From: a virus
Length of the DNA: 44,667 bases
IMG/VR virus record: IMGVR_UViG_3300028666_000008
Location: 1-44,667 of that record
Direction: 5' to 3' (one strand)
The position numbers and the translations under genes were made by a program. Below, piece after piece: positions 6,158-14,431 of this stretch. The stretch's first letter is position 1, and each line of letters begins with the position of its first letter. The notes beneath the pieces were generated by a model, which saw nothing but the letters and a program-made list of their open reading frames with translations, did no database searches and had not been told where the DNA came from.

Positions 6158-6581
6158 CATCACCTCCCGCCCCTATTTCACCGGCGAGCCCGACAAGTGC
6201 TGTGACGCCTGCGTATTCGGCCGGGGCGACCATGCAGCGTACTGCGCGCAGGCCGCCGCTGTTTTCCTCGAGGCGGATGAGCACGCGGGCTGGTGTTTGC
6301 GCCAGGCCTGCGGCATTTGCGGCAGGTACCACGGCACTGGAGAACCGCATTACCTTCCTCCGTGCCGGGTTACAGGTTGTCCCAGCGCCGCCGCCAAACC
6401 GCGAGGGTCTTGGTGTGTTGAGCACTGCGCGCAGGCCGCCGCTGTTCCCCTCGAGGCGGAAGTTTTCACGGTCACGCATGAGTTCCTGCTACAGATCCCC
6501 CTGAGCGATCTCGAGGTAATCGAGATTCTGGGCAGCGATCCCATCTCGCAAACCGCGCAGGTGGTGATCCATGCCGACTAA
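6150..6581 (+). CDS. Cys-rich protein with an internal duplication, 143 aa
   Basis: Start GTG 6150 has GGAGG nine bases upstream and overlaps the preceding stop. The protein has a CCDAC...C block, a CGICGRYH block and a CRVTGC...WCVEHC block, suggesting two or more zinc sites. The motif CAQAAAV-x-LEA occurs twice. At DNA level, about 37 bases starting at 6241 recur at 6424 with two mismatches. This is a short internal duplication that keeps frame (183 bp apart). The C-terminal 40 residues are acidic and non-Cys. Function unknown; it precedes the terminase genes and overlaps the small subunit by 11 bases. Confidence 0.75.
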   Translation: MADITSRPYFTGEPDKCCDACVFGRGDHAAYCAQAAAVFLEADEHAGWCLRQACGICGRYHGTGEPHYLPPCRVTGCPSAAAKPRGSWCVEHCAQAAAVPLEAEVFTVTHEFLLQIPLSDLEVIEILGSDPISQTAQVVIHAD

Positions 6582-7011
6582 GAAGGGCACCAAGGGCACC
6601 AAGACCGAGAAGGAGCTCAAGCGCCGCAAGGTGGCCGCCGGGGCGATCGCGGGCAAGAACACCGACCAGATCGCCCAGGAAGCCGGCTGCAGCCGCCGGC
6701 ATGTTCTGCGGCTCATCCACGAGCAGGAAACCAAGTTCATCATCGCCAACGCCCTGCACCCCTACCGCGATCAGTTGAACCGCATGGCGGGCGCCGCGGT
6801 CCGGGCGGTCGAGCGGGCCTTCATCGCCAAGAAAACCGACAAGGCCGATCACTTCACCCAGCTGCGCGCGGTCGAACGGTACGGCGATCTCCTCGAACTG
6901 GCGGCCGGAGACACCAGAAACGCAGGGAAGGAAGCGGAGGCCGGGCGGCGCCTGGTCACTTGGACCGAGTTTGTCTTAATCAAAAAGCAACGCCAGGAGG
7001 TGGCAGGGTGA
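6571..7011 (+). CDS. Terminase small subunit-like protein, 146 aa
   Basis: The N-terminus is Lys-rich, and residues about 31-52 form a helix-turn-helix (TDQIAQEAGCSRRHVLRLIH), followed by long helices suited to ring assembly (RMAGAAVRAVERAFIAKK). Terminase small subunits bind the packaging site through such an N-terminal HTH. Size and position before the large subunit support the call, although a sigma factor gene and a small membrane gene lie between them. It overlaps the preceding gene by 11 bases and ends in a GTGA overlap with the sigma gene. Confidence 0.65.
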   Translation: MPTKKGTKGTKTEKELKRRKVAAGAIAGKNTDQIAQEAGCSRRHVLRLIHEQETKFIIANALHPYRDQLNRMAGAAVRAVERAFIAKKTDKADHFTQLRAVERYGDLLELAAGDTRNAGKEAEAGRRLVTWTEFVLIKKQRQEVAG

Positions 7012-7673
7012 GTGTAGTCCGCCTGAGTAAACGGCTCTGGAAGGAATACCTGCACCAGGTGCAGATCAAAGCGGCCCGCATGGCCGCGGAGAACGAGCTC
7101 CGGCAAAAGCGTGAGCAGTTGATTGTTGAGCACATGCCAGTGGCCCGCGGGATCGCCCGCCAGATTTTCCATAAGTTCCGGCACGCCGCCGGATCCGGGG
7201 GATCGAAGATTGCCTTCGAGGACATGCTCAGCTCGGCGTATATCGGGCTCGTGGAAGCCGCCGGCCGCTGGGATCCGAGCAAGGGCGACTTCGCGAAATA
7301 CTGCTACTTCCGGGTAAGAGGGGCGATTATCGATGCTCACCGGAGGCAGGCTTACCAGGAACTGCTGCCGGTGTCGCTCGAAGAGTGTCTGTACCGCGAA
7401 GACGACAAACAACGGAAACGCGAGATGAGTCTGGTGGACGGCCGCGCCCTGCCCGACGAGCTCGCCGGCGAACGCCAGAAGACCAGAGTGCTGGTGGCAG
7501 TGATCCACCGCGTGTTACCCGACGACGAGCGGCAGGTGATCCAGGAGGCCCTCGCCGGGCGCAACGTAGCCCAGATAGCACAAGCTCACGGTGAGACACC
7601 TCTGTGGGCGCGTTCGAAGCTGTCCGCGGCGAAGACCAAAGTCACGGCCGAAGTACAGCGGAGGGTTGCTTGA
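7008..7673 (+). CDS. Phage-encoded sigma-70 family factor, 221 aa
   Basis: Start GTG 7008 has AGGAGG seven bases upstream and overlaps the previous stop as GTGA; an upstream in-frame ATG has no ribosome site. Residues about 42-115 are sigma region 2 (HMPVARGIARQIFHKF, FEDMLSSAYIGLVEAAGRWD, FAKYCYFRVRGAIIDAHRRQ). Residues about 163-218 are region 4 with an HTH (LPDDERQVIQEALAGRNVAQ). Region 1 is absent, as in alternative sigma factors of the FliA/SigF type. It would direct host RNA polymerase to specific promoters, most simply to later phage genes. Its place between the two terminase genes is unusual and suggests control of morphogenesis genes downstream. Confidence 0.88.
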   Translation: MSVVRLSKRLWKEYLHQVQIKAARMAAENELRQKREQLIVEHMPVARGIARQIFHKFRHAAGSGGSKIAFEDMLSSAYIGLVEAAGRWDPSKGDFAKYCYFRVRGAIIDAHRRQAYQELLPVSLEECLYREDDKQRKREMSLVDGRALPDELAGERQKTRVLVAVIHRVLPDDERQVIQEALAGRNVAQIAQAHGETPLWARSKLSAAKTKVTAEVQRRVA

Positions 7674-7858
7674 AGTCCCTCCCCGACTTCTGCGTGCCGC
7701 TGGGCGGCGGTACCGGCTGGTTCTTTGAAGGCATGCTTTGCTGGGGCCTGCTGTTCGGCTTTACGGTGCTTGTGAACCCCACGCCAGGCCTGGCCATCAA
7801 CTTCGGACCTGGAACCCTGATCGTCTACCGGGTCAACCACCCGAAGCGGAAGCTGTGA
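7670..7858 (+). CDS. Small membrane protein, 62 aa
   Basis: Start TTG 7670 overlaps the sigma stop and has GGAGG five bases upstream. The first residues KSLPDFCVPLGGGTGWFFEG lead into a hydrophobic helix (MLCWGLLFGFTVLV) and a short polar tail ending HPKRKL. One membrane pass is predicted. No homology recognised. It ends in a GTGA overlap with the large terminase start, so it is translated with it. Confidence 0.6.
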   Translation: MKSLPDFCVPLGGGTGWFFEGMLCWGLLFGFTVLVNPTPGLAINFGPGTLIVYRVNHPKRKL

Positions 7859-9600
7859 GGTACGAGGAGCTCCAGTCCGCCTTCAGCGATCACCCGCGGT
7901 TCTGCCGCGAATCCCTGGTGGTCGAGAACGAACGCCGGCAAGTGGTGCCGATGATCGAGCAGCCGGGCCAGGCCAGGCTGACCGCCGTCATCAAAAAAGA
8001 GCGCGAGGCCCGCCGGCCGGTCCGCGTCATCTACCTCAAGAGCCGGCGCATCATGGCCACCACCGGGACAGCCTCCCACCTGTTCAAGGGCACCGCGTTC
8101 GACGCCGGCGTCCACACCCTGGTGATGGCGCATAGCGACGACTCGGTGAAGGAGATCTTCCCGGTCTACAAACGCTTCTACGACAAGTATTTGCCGTTTG
8201 GTCTCTCTGAGGATCCGCCGCCGCCTGGCGAGGAAGACTACGCGATCACCATGGGCGCGTCGCGGGCGCTGACTCAGGAAATCTACTGGGAGCACGGCGG
8301 GGATCCGGACAGCTCTTACATCAAGATCCACACCGCCGGATCCCTGAACTACGGCCGCGGTACCCGCTTCACCAACGTCCACTTCTCGGAATTCCCCTAC
8401 TACGCCGACTCGGCGGCCACCATGCGGTCGGTGATGTCGGCCGTGCCGGCGCTGCCCGACACCACGGTGGTGATCGAAGGCACCGCGAAGACCATCGGCG
8501 ACCAGTTCCAGCACATGTGTATCGAGGCGATCGAGAAGCGCGGGGAGTGGGTCTTCGTCTTCATGGGTTGGTGGGAACACCCGCTCAACCGATACCCGCT
8601 CGCCGTTTCTCCCGAACGCTTCCAGGACTCCCTGACGCGCGAAGAGGGCGAACTGAGGGGGAAGTATAACCTCGCCCTCGAACAGATCGCCTGGCGCCGG
8701 TTCAAGATCTCGAGCGAGTTCCCCAACGACCTGCAGGGCTTCAAGCGGGAACACCCGGCGACACCTGAAGAGGCCTTCACCGCCTCGGCGCGGAACCGCT
8801 TCAGCATCCCGCATATCAACCGCATCGTGGTGAGGCGCGAGGCGCTCAAGGGCGAGCTCGGTATCGACGAGATCGGCAATGAGAAGCGCATCGTCTTCCT
8901 GCCGAACGATACGGGAGCGCTCTCGATCTACCGGATGCCCGAGCGCGGCCGGCTGTACGCCGCCGGCGCCGATCCTTCCGGCGGGGCCGACGCCAACGAT
9001 GGCAAGGGGACCCCGGATCCGGACTGGGCAGTGTGCGAGATCGGCGATCGCGACACCGGGGAGGAAGCGGCCGTCCTGCGGTTGCGGTGCATGCCGGGCG
9101 AATTCGGCCGCTACGTGCACCGGCTTGCGAAATTCTACAACAACGCCCAGGTGGCCCTCGAGCGCACCGGCGCCGGCATCGGCTCCCTCGAGGCGCTGCT
9201 CAACGAGCAATACCCGAGTTCCCTGATCTATCACCGGCCCATGGCGGCCGACCAGGACCCGGCGGTGAGCTCCGACAAGATCGGCTGGCAGACCGATGAA
9301 GTGAGCCGGCAGCAGCTGGTCTCGCTGCTCGACGATGCCATCCGCGCGGCCTCGATCTACGTGAACGATCCCGCCGTCGCCCGGGAGCTGATGACGTTCA
9401 TCATCAACCCCCGGGGCAAGGCGGAGGCGCAGAAGGGCGGGCATGACGACTGCGTGATCGCGCTGGCCCTGCGGTGTGTCGTTATGGCACGGATGCCGCG
9501 GCCGATCGTCGCAGCCAATCCGCTGATTCCCAAGCTTCAGAGGTACGGCCAGAAGGTCGAAAGAGATAGCAGGGGTCAAATTGTCAAACTGCGGCGGTAG
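7855..9600 (+). CDS. terL: Terminase large subunit (DNA packaging ATPase and nuclease), 581 aa
   Basis: Powers DNA translocation into the procapsid and cuts the concatemer. The ATPase domain has a deviant Walker A near residues 58-72 (VIYLKSRRIMATTGTASHLF) and a Walker B-like strand near 173-180 (NVHFSEF). The RNase H-fold nuclease shows its acidic residues near 370 (AAGADPSGGAD), near 436 (ALERTGAG) and near 531 (GGHDDCVIALAL). Start GTG 7855 overlaps the previous stop as GTGA; reading further upstream would run through the membrane gene in another frame. Length is typical for the family. Confidence 0.93.
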   Translation: MRYEELQSAFSDHPRFCRESLVVENERRQVVPMIEQPGQARLTAVIKKEREARRPVRVIYLKSRRIMATTGTASHLFKGTAFDAGVHTLVMAHSDDSVKEIFPVYKRFYDKYLPFGLSEDPPPPGEEDYAITMGASRALTQEIYWEHGGDPDSSYIKIHTAGSLNYGRGTRFTNVHFSEFPYYADSAATMRSVMSAVPALPDTTVVIEGTAKTIGDQFQHMCIEAIEKRGEWVFVFMGWWEHPLNRYPLAVSPERFQDSLTREEGELRGKYNLALEQIAWRRFKISSEFPNDLQGFKREHPATPEEAFTASARNRFSIPHINRIVVRREALKGELGIDEIGNEKRIVFLPNDTGALSIYRMPERGRLYAAGADPSGGADANDGKGTPDPDWAVCEIGDRDTGEEAAVLRLRCMPGEFGRYVHRLAKFYNNAQVALERTGAGIGSLEALLNEQYPSSLIYHRPMAADQDPAVSSDKIGWQTDEVSRQQLVSLLDDAIRAASIYVNDPAVARELMTFIINPRGKAEAQKGGHDDCVIALALRCVVMARMPRPIVAANPLIPKLQRYGQKVERDSRGQIVKLRR

Positions 9601-9646
9601 TGGAGCAGCACGGCAGCGAACAGCGGGCCCGGACGGCCGGCTGAAG

Positions 9647-9802
9647 ATGAGCTCGGGCTGGGATGAGACCCGGCAACGGGAGCATGACTTTTCAAACGCC
9701 GTGCAGCAGCTCGTACTGGCGTATGAGTTGGGCGACCGGATGCTGGTCGACTTTTTCGTCGACGACCTCAAACGGAGATACTCGGAGGCCCTCAGGAAAT
9801 GA
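9647..9802 (+). CDS. Small hypothetical protein between terminase and portal, 51 aa
   Basis: MSSGWDETRQREHDFSNAVQ is followed by a helix (QLVLAYELGDRMLVDFFVDD) and a basic end. The start is uncertain: TTG 9581, preceded by AGGGG, is in frame and would add 22 low-complexity residues overlapping the terminase end. It ends in an ATGA overlap with the portal gene. Small helical ORFs in this position are common in phages, and their role is unknown. Confidence 0.6.
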   Translation: MSSGWDETRQREHDFSNAVQQLVLAYELGDRMLVDFFVDDLKRRYSEALRK

Positions 9803-12030
9803 CGCAAAAAGACTACCAGCTGAAGTGGCCGAAGTCCGAGGTCGATCGCATCGGCAACCGGGTGGAGACCGACTACCGGGCCGACATCAGCGACCACAAC
9901 CGCCGCATGCAGCGGTGGAGAGACTATTACCGCCGGTGGCGCGGCATGGTCGACGTTCCCCTCGAGGGAGAGGAAGAGACCAGCAACCTGCCGGTGCCCT
10001 ACTCGCGCTGGAACTCCATGACGAAGTGGGCCAAGGAAATGGACTCCCTCTTCGGCGACGATGCCGAGATCCAGGCTGTTCCCGTCGGTCCCAGCAATTA
10101 CAAACGCGACGTCAAAATCTCGCAGTACATGACCTGGCGGGTCTTCAACTCCATGAAGCTGACCAAGCGCTTCTGCGAGTTCGTGCTCCGCAAGATCATC
10201 TTCGGCCGCTCGGTGGCGTACAGCCCCTGGAAGAAGGAAACCTTCGTGGTGCCGGCGACGGAAGACAGCCAGGACGCCGTGGCGAAAGGCTTCATTCAGG
10301 AGGGCACCGAGGAAGACGGCGGATACCGCGTGGTCGACTACGAGGGCCCGGAGTTCGATCCGTTGTGGCCGGACGATTTCATCGTGCCGGCGGAAGAAGT
10401 GCGATCGCTCCACGACTTCTCCCATGTGATCAGGCGCTACCGGGTGACTCCCGAGCAGCTGCTGCAGGGAGAGGAAGAGGGCCGCTACCAAAACATCAAG
10501 GCCAACTGGAAGACGATCGTTGCCCTGGCTCAGCACGGCAGCCAGCGGGAATTCGAAGGCGAAGAGGTCAAGCTCGAGAAAGACGAGGCCGAGGGCATCA
10601 TGTACCAGCGGCCGCTTTCCTCCGGCGAATGGCTGATGGTGCTCGAGTGGCATGGCCGCTGGCGGCCGCTGAAGAAGGGCCCCCGCGGCGGCATGCCGTC
10701 CGCCTCCGAGTGGGACTTCGATAAGCGCGAAATGCACCAGAAGGACTTTGTGGTGCGCTTCCTGTGGGACCTGCGCCTGGTGATCGGGATCCAGGACCTG
10801 GCCCAGCTCTATCCGCTGAAAAAGAACCGGCGTCCGTTCGTCGAGAGCGCCATGATGGCCGACGGCACTTACTGGTCTCCGGGCCTGATCGAGCTGCTCG
10901 ACACGATCGAAGACGATCTGCGCGCCAACCACAACCAGGCGACCGAGGCGGGGCAGCTCGCCATGAATCCGCCGATCGGGTACCGGCCGGCCTCGGGCTT
11001 CGACCCCGACACCTTCCACGTGGAGCCAGGCCTGGCCATTCCGCTGAACGATCCCAAAAACGACATTTTCCAATTCCAGATCAAGGCGGATATGTCGATC
11101 GCGCAGTGGAAGGAACAGGTGCTTCTCGCCTACGGCGAGCGGCTGACCGGCATGAGCGACATGCACCTCGGCCGGCAGTCCGATCGGCCGAACGCGCCGC
11201 GCACCGGCGTCCAGACGCAGCAGCTGCTCGAGGAAGGCAACGTTCGGATCTCGCTCGACACCAAAGTGCTGCGGGAGGATATGTCCGACATCCTCAGCCA
11301 CTTCTGGGACCTGGAATACATGTTCAGCCGGCCGAGTGTCTTCTTCCGTGTGACCGAGGAAGACGCCGGGGGCCTCTTCAGCGTCAACAACGGCGGCGCC
11401 ATGCTCACGCTCGAGGATCGCGACGGCCGCTATGACTTCCGCCTGCAGTTCGCGAATTCGGTGTATTCGAAGGAAGCGAAGAAAGAACAGTCTCTCGCCC
11501 GCTACCAGCTCGACCTGCAGAACCCCCTGATTATGCAAAACCCGGTGGCGCTGTGGGAGGTGACGAACGAAGCGCACGCCGCCCTCGGCGATCCCAACTT
11601 TGCCGACATCGTGCCGCGGCCGCCACAACCCGACATGCCGGTCGATCCGAAGACGGAATGGATCAACCTGCTGCACGGGGAAGACATCCACGTAAACCCG
11701 CAGGACAACGACCAGCTCCACCTGATTCGCCATATGCGCGACCTGCAGGAAGCGGAGAAAGACGATCAGGGTCCAACCGCGGATCCGGACGCCATCAAGA
11801 AGCTGATGTCGCACTACCGCGACCACATCGCCCAGCTGCAGCATAAGAAGCTCCAGCAGGCCATGGTCGAGCAGGCGGTGCAGGCAGCCGGCCAGCTCGC
11901 CCAGAGCGGGGCTCTGAACTTCCCCTCCGGGCTATTCGGGAACGCTCCCCAATTGCCGCAGGGAAACCCCGCGGCGAATGGGCCCTTCGTGTTCCCCAAC
12001 CACGACGAAAGCTTACACGGTAATTCATGA
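9799..12030 (+). CDS. Portal protein, P22-type, 743 aa
   Basis: Forms the dodecameric portal at the capsid vertex through which DNA is packaged. Typical features are the N-terminal helical wing with many aromatic and basic residues (RRMQRWRDYYRRWRGMVDVP), a central stem and clip region around residues 360-430 (GLIELLDTIEDDLRANHNQA), and a long C-terminal helical barrel from about 620 on with Gln-rich heptads (RDHIAQLQHKKLQQAMVEQA). At more than 700 residues it belongs with podovirus portals (P22 gp1 type) rather than the shorter siphovirus ones. Position after the large terminase fits. Confidence 0.88.
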   Translation: MTQKDYQLKWPKSEVDRIGNRVETDYRADISDHNRRMQRWRDYYRRWRGMVDVPLEGEEETSNLPVPYSRWNSMTKWAKEMDSLFGDDAEIQAVPVGPSNYKRDVKISQYMTWRVFNSMKLTKRFCEFVLRKIIFGRSVAYSPWKKETFVVPATEDSQDAVAKGFIQEGTEEDGGYRVVDYEGPEFDPLWPDDFIVPAEEVRSLHDFSHVIRRYRVTPEQLLQGEEEGRYQNIKANWKTIVALAQHGSQREFEGEEVKLEKDEAEGIMYQRPLSSGEWLMVLEWHGRWRPLKKGPRGGMPSASEWDFDKREMHQKDFVVRFLWDLRLVIGIQDLAQLYPLKKNRRPFVESAMMADGTYWSPGLIELLDTIEDDLRANHNQATEAGQLAMNPPIGYRPASGFDPDTFHVEPGLAIPLNDPKNDIFQFQIKADMSIAQWKEQVLLAYGERLTGMSDMHLGRQSDRPNAPRTGVQTQQLLEEGNVRISLDTKVLREDMSDILSHFWDLEYMFSRPSVFFRVTEEDAGGLFSVNNGGAMLTLEDRDGRYDFRLQFANSVYSKEAKKEQSLARYQLDLQNPLIMQNPVALWEVTNEAHAALGDPNFADIVPRPPQPDMPVDPKTEWINLLHGEDIHVNPQDNDQLHLIRHMRDLQEAEKDDQGPTADPDAIKKLMSHYRDHIAQLQHKKLQQAMVEQAVQAAGQLAQSGALNFPSGLFGNAPQLPQGNPAANGPFVFPNHDESLHGNS

Positions 12031-12290
12031 AAACCCGTACCCGTCCCGACACGCGCACCGAGGAGCTCGAGGCGCGGGAGTTTGAAGAGATGCTCGCCTC
12101 GCGTGCCTTCCGGCACTATCGGGCCAGGCTGGTCACTATGTACCAGACCGCGGCGCTGCAGTGCATCAGGGAAGAGAGCGACATGGTGCTCCGCCGGGCG
12201 CAGGGCGCCGCGGAGAGTTTGCGGGCAGTTTCCGCCGTTCCGGAGACCATGCTCGCAGAGCTCAAAAAAAAGCCGAATAACCGGACATGA
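12027..12290 (+). CDS. Small helical protein, 87 aa
   Basis: ATGA overlap with the portal stop. Mostly charged helix (TEELEAREFEEMLASRAFRH, MVLRRAQGAAESLRAVSAVP) with a basic end KKKPNNRT. Its last codons contain the CGAATAACC motif that precedes the next gene. No function recognised. Confidence 0.7.
   Translation: MKTRTRPDTRTEELEAREFEEMLASRAFRHYRARLVTMYQTAALQCIREESDMVLRRAQGAAESLRAVSAVPETMLAELKKKPNNRT
12274..12282 (+). promoter_or_regulatory. Start-associated motif CGAATAACC, copy 1
   Basis: GCCGAATAACC ends four bases before the ATG at 12287, which has no Shine-Dalgarno sequence. It overlaps the last codons of the preceding gene. It is one of five identical 9-mers on this strand. Confidence 0.6.
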
Positions 12291-12853
12291 ACTCCCTAAG
12301 AGCCGGTTTTCTGATCGCGTGCCTGGCCTGTGTGGGCCTGGCGCAAGTCACCATCAAATTCACTCCCGAGTCGAAGGCCGTACCCGCGGCGGTTGTCGCT
12401 AACGCCCGGAGCCTGACCAGATATCAGGCGGACTTCTGCAACGTCGGCACCCAGCCGGCCGTGCTGACTCCGCAGGCGATTAGCCTGGCCGCCCCCACCA
12501 TTCCGCTCATCGACAGCTACGACGCGGCCATGGTCCTCAACGGCGACGTGAGTAAGACGTTCTGGAGCCAGCTCGAGCATTACGCCAGTATCGGCTCTCA
12601 GGTGGCAGCGTTGGCTCTGGCGGTGAAGGGCGGCAGCTCCGCCTGGTCAACCGGCCTGGCGGTAGGTGGCAGCCTGTTGCCGGGCGTCGTAACCATCGCG
12701 AGGGGACAGGTGCCATCCGCTTCTGCGCTCCTGGTGCAGTTGCAGTATCCGCTGACGTTGCCGCCAGGCGCGTGTAATACCGATCACTTCTTCGCCAGCA
12801 GATCCAGGAAAGGCGCGGCGGCGCCCGTGGTCGTTACGATCGCGGCCCATTAG
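12287..12853 (+). CDS. Exported or membrane-associated hypothetical protein, 188 aa
   Basis: The N-terminus MNSLRAGFLIACLACVGLAQ is a classical Sec signal (basic start, hydrophobic core, small residues and AQ at the likely cut site), unusual in a phage structural cluster. The mature part is beta-rich with a glycine-rich hydrophobic stretch near residues 115-140 (GLAVGGSLLPGVVTIARGQ) and one disulfide-capable pair of cysteines. The start overlaps the upstream stop as ATGA and carries the CGAATAACC motif instead of a ribosome site. No homology recognised. It may be a host-surface or lysis-related protein. Confidence 0.65.
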   Translation: MNSLRAGFLIACLACVGLAQVTIKFTPESKAVPAAVVANARSLTRYQADFCNVGTQPAVLTPQAISLAAPTIPLIDSYDAAMVLNGDVSKTFWSQLEHYASIGSQVAALALAVKGGSSAWSTGLAVGGSLLPGVVTIARGQVPSASALLVQLQYPLTLPPGACNTDHFFASRSRKGAAAPVVVTIAAH

Positions 12854-12865
12854 AAAGGAACTTTC

Positions 12866-13735
12866 ATGCAAACTTTTCAACTCGTCGCAGCTCCGAACTC
12901 CGCCATGGGCCAAAGAGACGGCCTTGGCTTCTCTGAGGTCATCGTGCAGGATCTGGCCACGCCGGCGTCAGGCGGCATTCAGCCTGGCGACAAGGTCGCC
13001 TTGTCCGCTTACGGGGGACCAGCGAACCGCAGCTATATCGGCGTCAAGGCTCCATGGTCCGATCTCAACGGACCGTTTCAGATCTGCTCAACCGACGGCG
13101 CGGGCACGCTGTCGACGTTACTGACAGTTCCGCAATCCGCCGGCCAGGGTCCATTTCTGCCGGAGGGACTGCTGATCTCATCGGCGGTAACGGCTGCCGG
13201 CAACAACAGCCCGTTCGGCTGCTCGGTCTGCGCCTATGCGGATCCGGCGCCGCCGGCGGCGGCTGTGACACCGGGCATCGACTATACCGTCGGCCTGGTC
13301 ACCAAGTCCTGGAGCTCGCATATCCCGTTCGTCGACTTCCTCTCGCCCCTGACCTGGGGGCAAGTGTCCTACCAGACCATCGACCCGATCACCGGCCAGC
13401 CGACCACCGTGGCGGCAGTGGGACCGTGTTCCGAAGGCCTGGGCGTGGCAGTGAGCTCCTTTGTAGCTTTTCTCCTGGCTGCAGCGCTCGGCGGGACCGT
13501 GACATGGAAGGTTCCCGACCAGGCGCACTTCGCTTTGTTCTACAAGGATCCGCTTGCGGTCGCCGGCAGCCTTTCGGCCGTCGCGTGGATCGAAGCCGTG
13601 ATGCCCGTCGGGCCCGACGGCACCTCGGTGATGGCGATCGCCCTGGCCGCGGACATCGTGAACGCGATCTACTACGGCCGCTTTGCGGGGATCAAGCCCG
13701 CCATCCTCGGGTGCTTCAAACCCCTGACCTCATAG
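12866..13735 (+). CDS. Hypothetical protein with C-terminal hydrophobic segments, 289 aa
   Basis: AAAGGAAC precedes ATG 12866. The first 180 residues look beta-rich with few charges and some cysteines. Residues about 190-215 (GVAVSSFVAFLLAAALGGTV) and 245-275 (VMAIALAADIVNAIYYGRFA) are hydrophobic and could be membrane segments. It is followed by a holin-like gene with a shared AGGAGG, so a lysis or membrane role is conceivable but unproven. Confidence 0.6.
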   Translation: MQTFQLVAAPNSAMGQRDGLGFSEVIVQDLATPASGGIQPGDKVALSAYGGPANRSYIGVKAPWSDLNGPFQICSTDGAGTLSTLLTVPQSAGQGPFLPEGLLISSAVTAAGNNSPFGCSVCAYADPAPPAAAVTPGIDYTVGLVTKSWSSHIPFVDFLSPLTWGQVSYQTIDPITGQPTTVAAVGPCSEGLGVAVSSFVAFLLAAALGGTVTWKVPDQAHFALFYKDPLAVAGSLSAVAWIEAVMPVGPDGTSVMAIALAADIVNAIYYGRFAGIKPAILGCFKPLTS

Positions 13736-13743
13736 GAGGGTCA

Positions 13744-14064
13744 ATGCTCACCGGCGTGAAAGATTTCGTGATCAACCGCGTGCTGCGTCAGATCGCAGAC
13801 AACGCCAAGCTGAACGCCTGGACTAACTGGATCGCCGTCGCCCTGACGGCGGCGATCGCAGCCAAGGCCAACTGGGTGGTGATCATCGCCTACTTCAGCC
13901 ATCCCACACCGGCCGGCCTCGAGGAAGTCCTGCGGGTCTCCGGGGTGATGGTGGGCGCGGTCCTGCTGTTTCTCACCGGCAAGTTCCCCGGGCTGAAGGC
14001 CTGGCTGCCGGTCGCCGAGGACATCATCGTCGAGGCGGAGAAAGAAGCCGTAACCAAGCCATGA
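13744..14064 (+). CDS. Holin-like small membrane protein, 106 aa
   Basis: ATG 13744 follows AGGAGGG in the preceding stop region. Two hydrophobic segments (WIAVALTAAIAAKANWVVII and VMVGAVLLFLTG) are separated by a short polar loop, and the C-terminus is charged (VAEDIIVEAEKEAVTKP). Size and topology fit a class II-type holin, but no endolysin is recognised nearby, so the lysis role is inference. It ends in an ATGA overlap. Confidence 0.5.
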   Translation: MLTGVKDFVINRVLRQIADNAKLNAWTNWIAVALTAAIAAKANWVVIIAYFSHPTPAGLEEVLRVSGVMVGAVLLFLTGKFPGLKAWLPVAEDIIVEAEKEAVTKP

Positions 14065-14213
14065 CCGTTATGGAGGGCTGGGCGCGCCAAGCCAAGGCCT
14101 CGATTGCACGCGGTGACACAAACGCCACCGCGATCCCGCAAGCCAACCGCAGCGTGCACCTGCACCCCGGCCGCGGCCGCGCGTCCGAGAGTGCCATCCG
14201 GAGGTCGCGATGA
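14061..14213 (+). CDS. Very small basic protein, 50 aa
   Basis: MTVMEGWARQAKASIARGDT is followed by an Arg/His-rich tail (HLHPGRGRASESAIRRSR). It overlaps both neighbours by four bases (ATGA at each end), and the GGAGG for the next gene lies near its end, so it is part of the translational chain. No function can be proposed. Confidence 0.55.
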   Translation: MTVMEGWARQAKASIARGDTNATAIPQANRSVHLHPGRGRASESAIRRSR

Positions 14214-14431
14214 GCGGCACATTCCCAGACGGTCCGTATGCCCGCGTGTGCTATAGCTACGAGTTCGTTTGCTTCCAATGCAAGAAAACAGAGACCCAGC
14301 ACTTTGCCGCTTACCGCGGTGAATGTGCCGCGGCGCCAGGGCTACCCAAAGGTTGGCGGATTGTCGACGGCCTAACGGTCTGCCATCAACACCAGACAAT
14401 CGTCCTGGTCGACGGCAAGGTGGTTGGATGA
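14210..14431 (+). CDS. Small Cys/His protein, 73 aa
   Basis: GGAGG stands seven bases before ATG 14210. Contains YEFVCFQCKKTETQH and GLTVCHQHQTIV with a further cysteine in GECAAA: a likely zinc-binding fold of C-x2-C plus C-x-H-x-H. Function unknown. Followed directly by a second zinc-ribbon gene. Confidence 0.68.
   Translation: MSGTFPDGPYARVCYSYEFVCFQCKKTETQHFAAYRGECAAAPGLPKGWRIVDGLTVCHQHQTIVLVDGKVVG

Noticed and set aside
7825-11844. 1,339-residue minus-strand open frame under the terminase and portal genes
   Set aside because: It is a mirror of GC-rich codon bias; its sequence has repeated Val/Leu/His/Arg without domains, while the opposite strand encodes recognisable terminase and portal proteins.
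12274-12286. Sigma-28 promoters (TAAA-N-GCCGATAA) at all CGAATAACC copies
   Set aside because: Only the copy at 16525 has an upstream AAAAGTT at suitable distance; the others have no -35 match, so a plain sigma-28 reading is not adopted.
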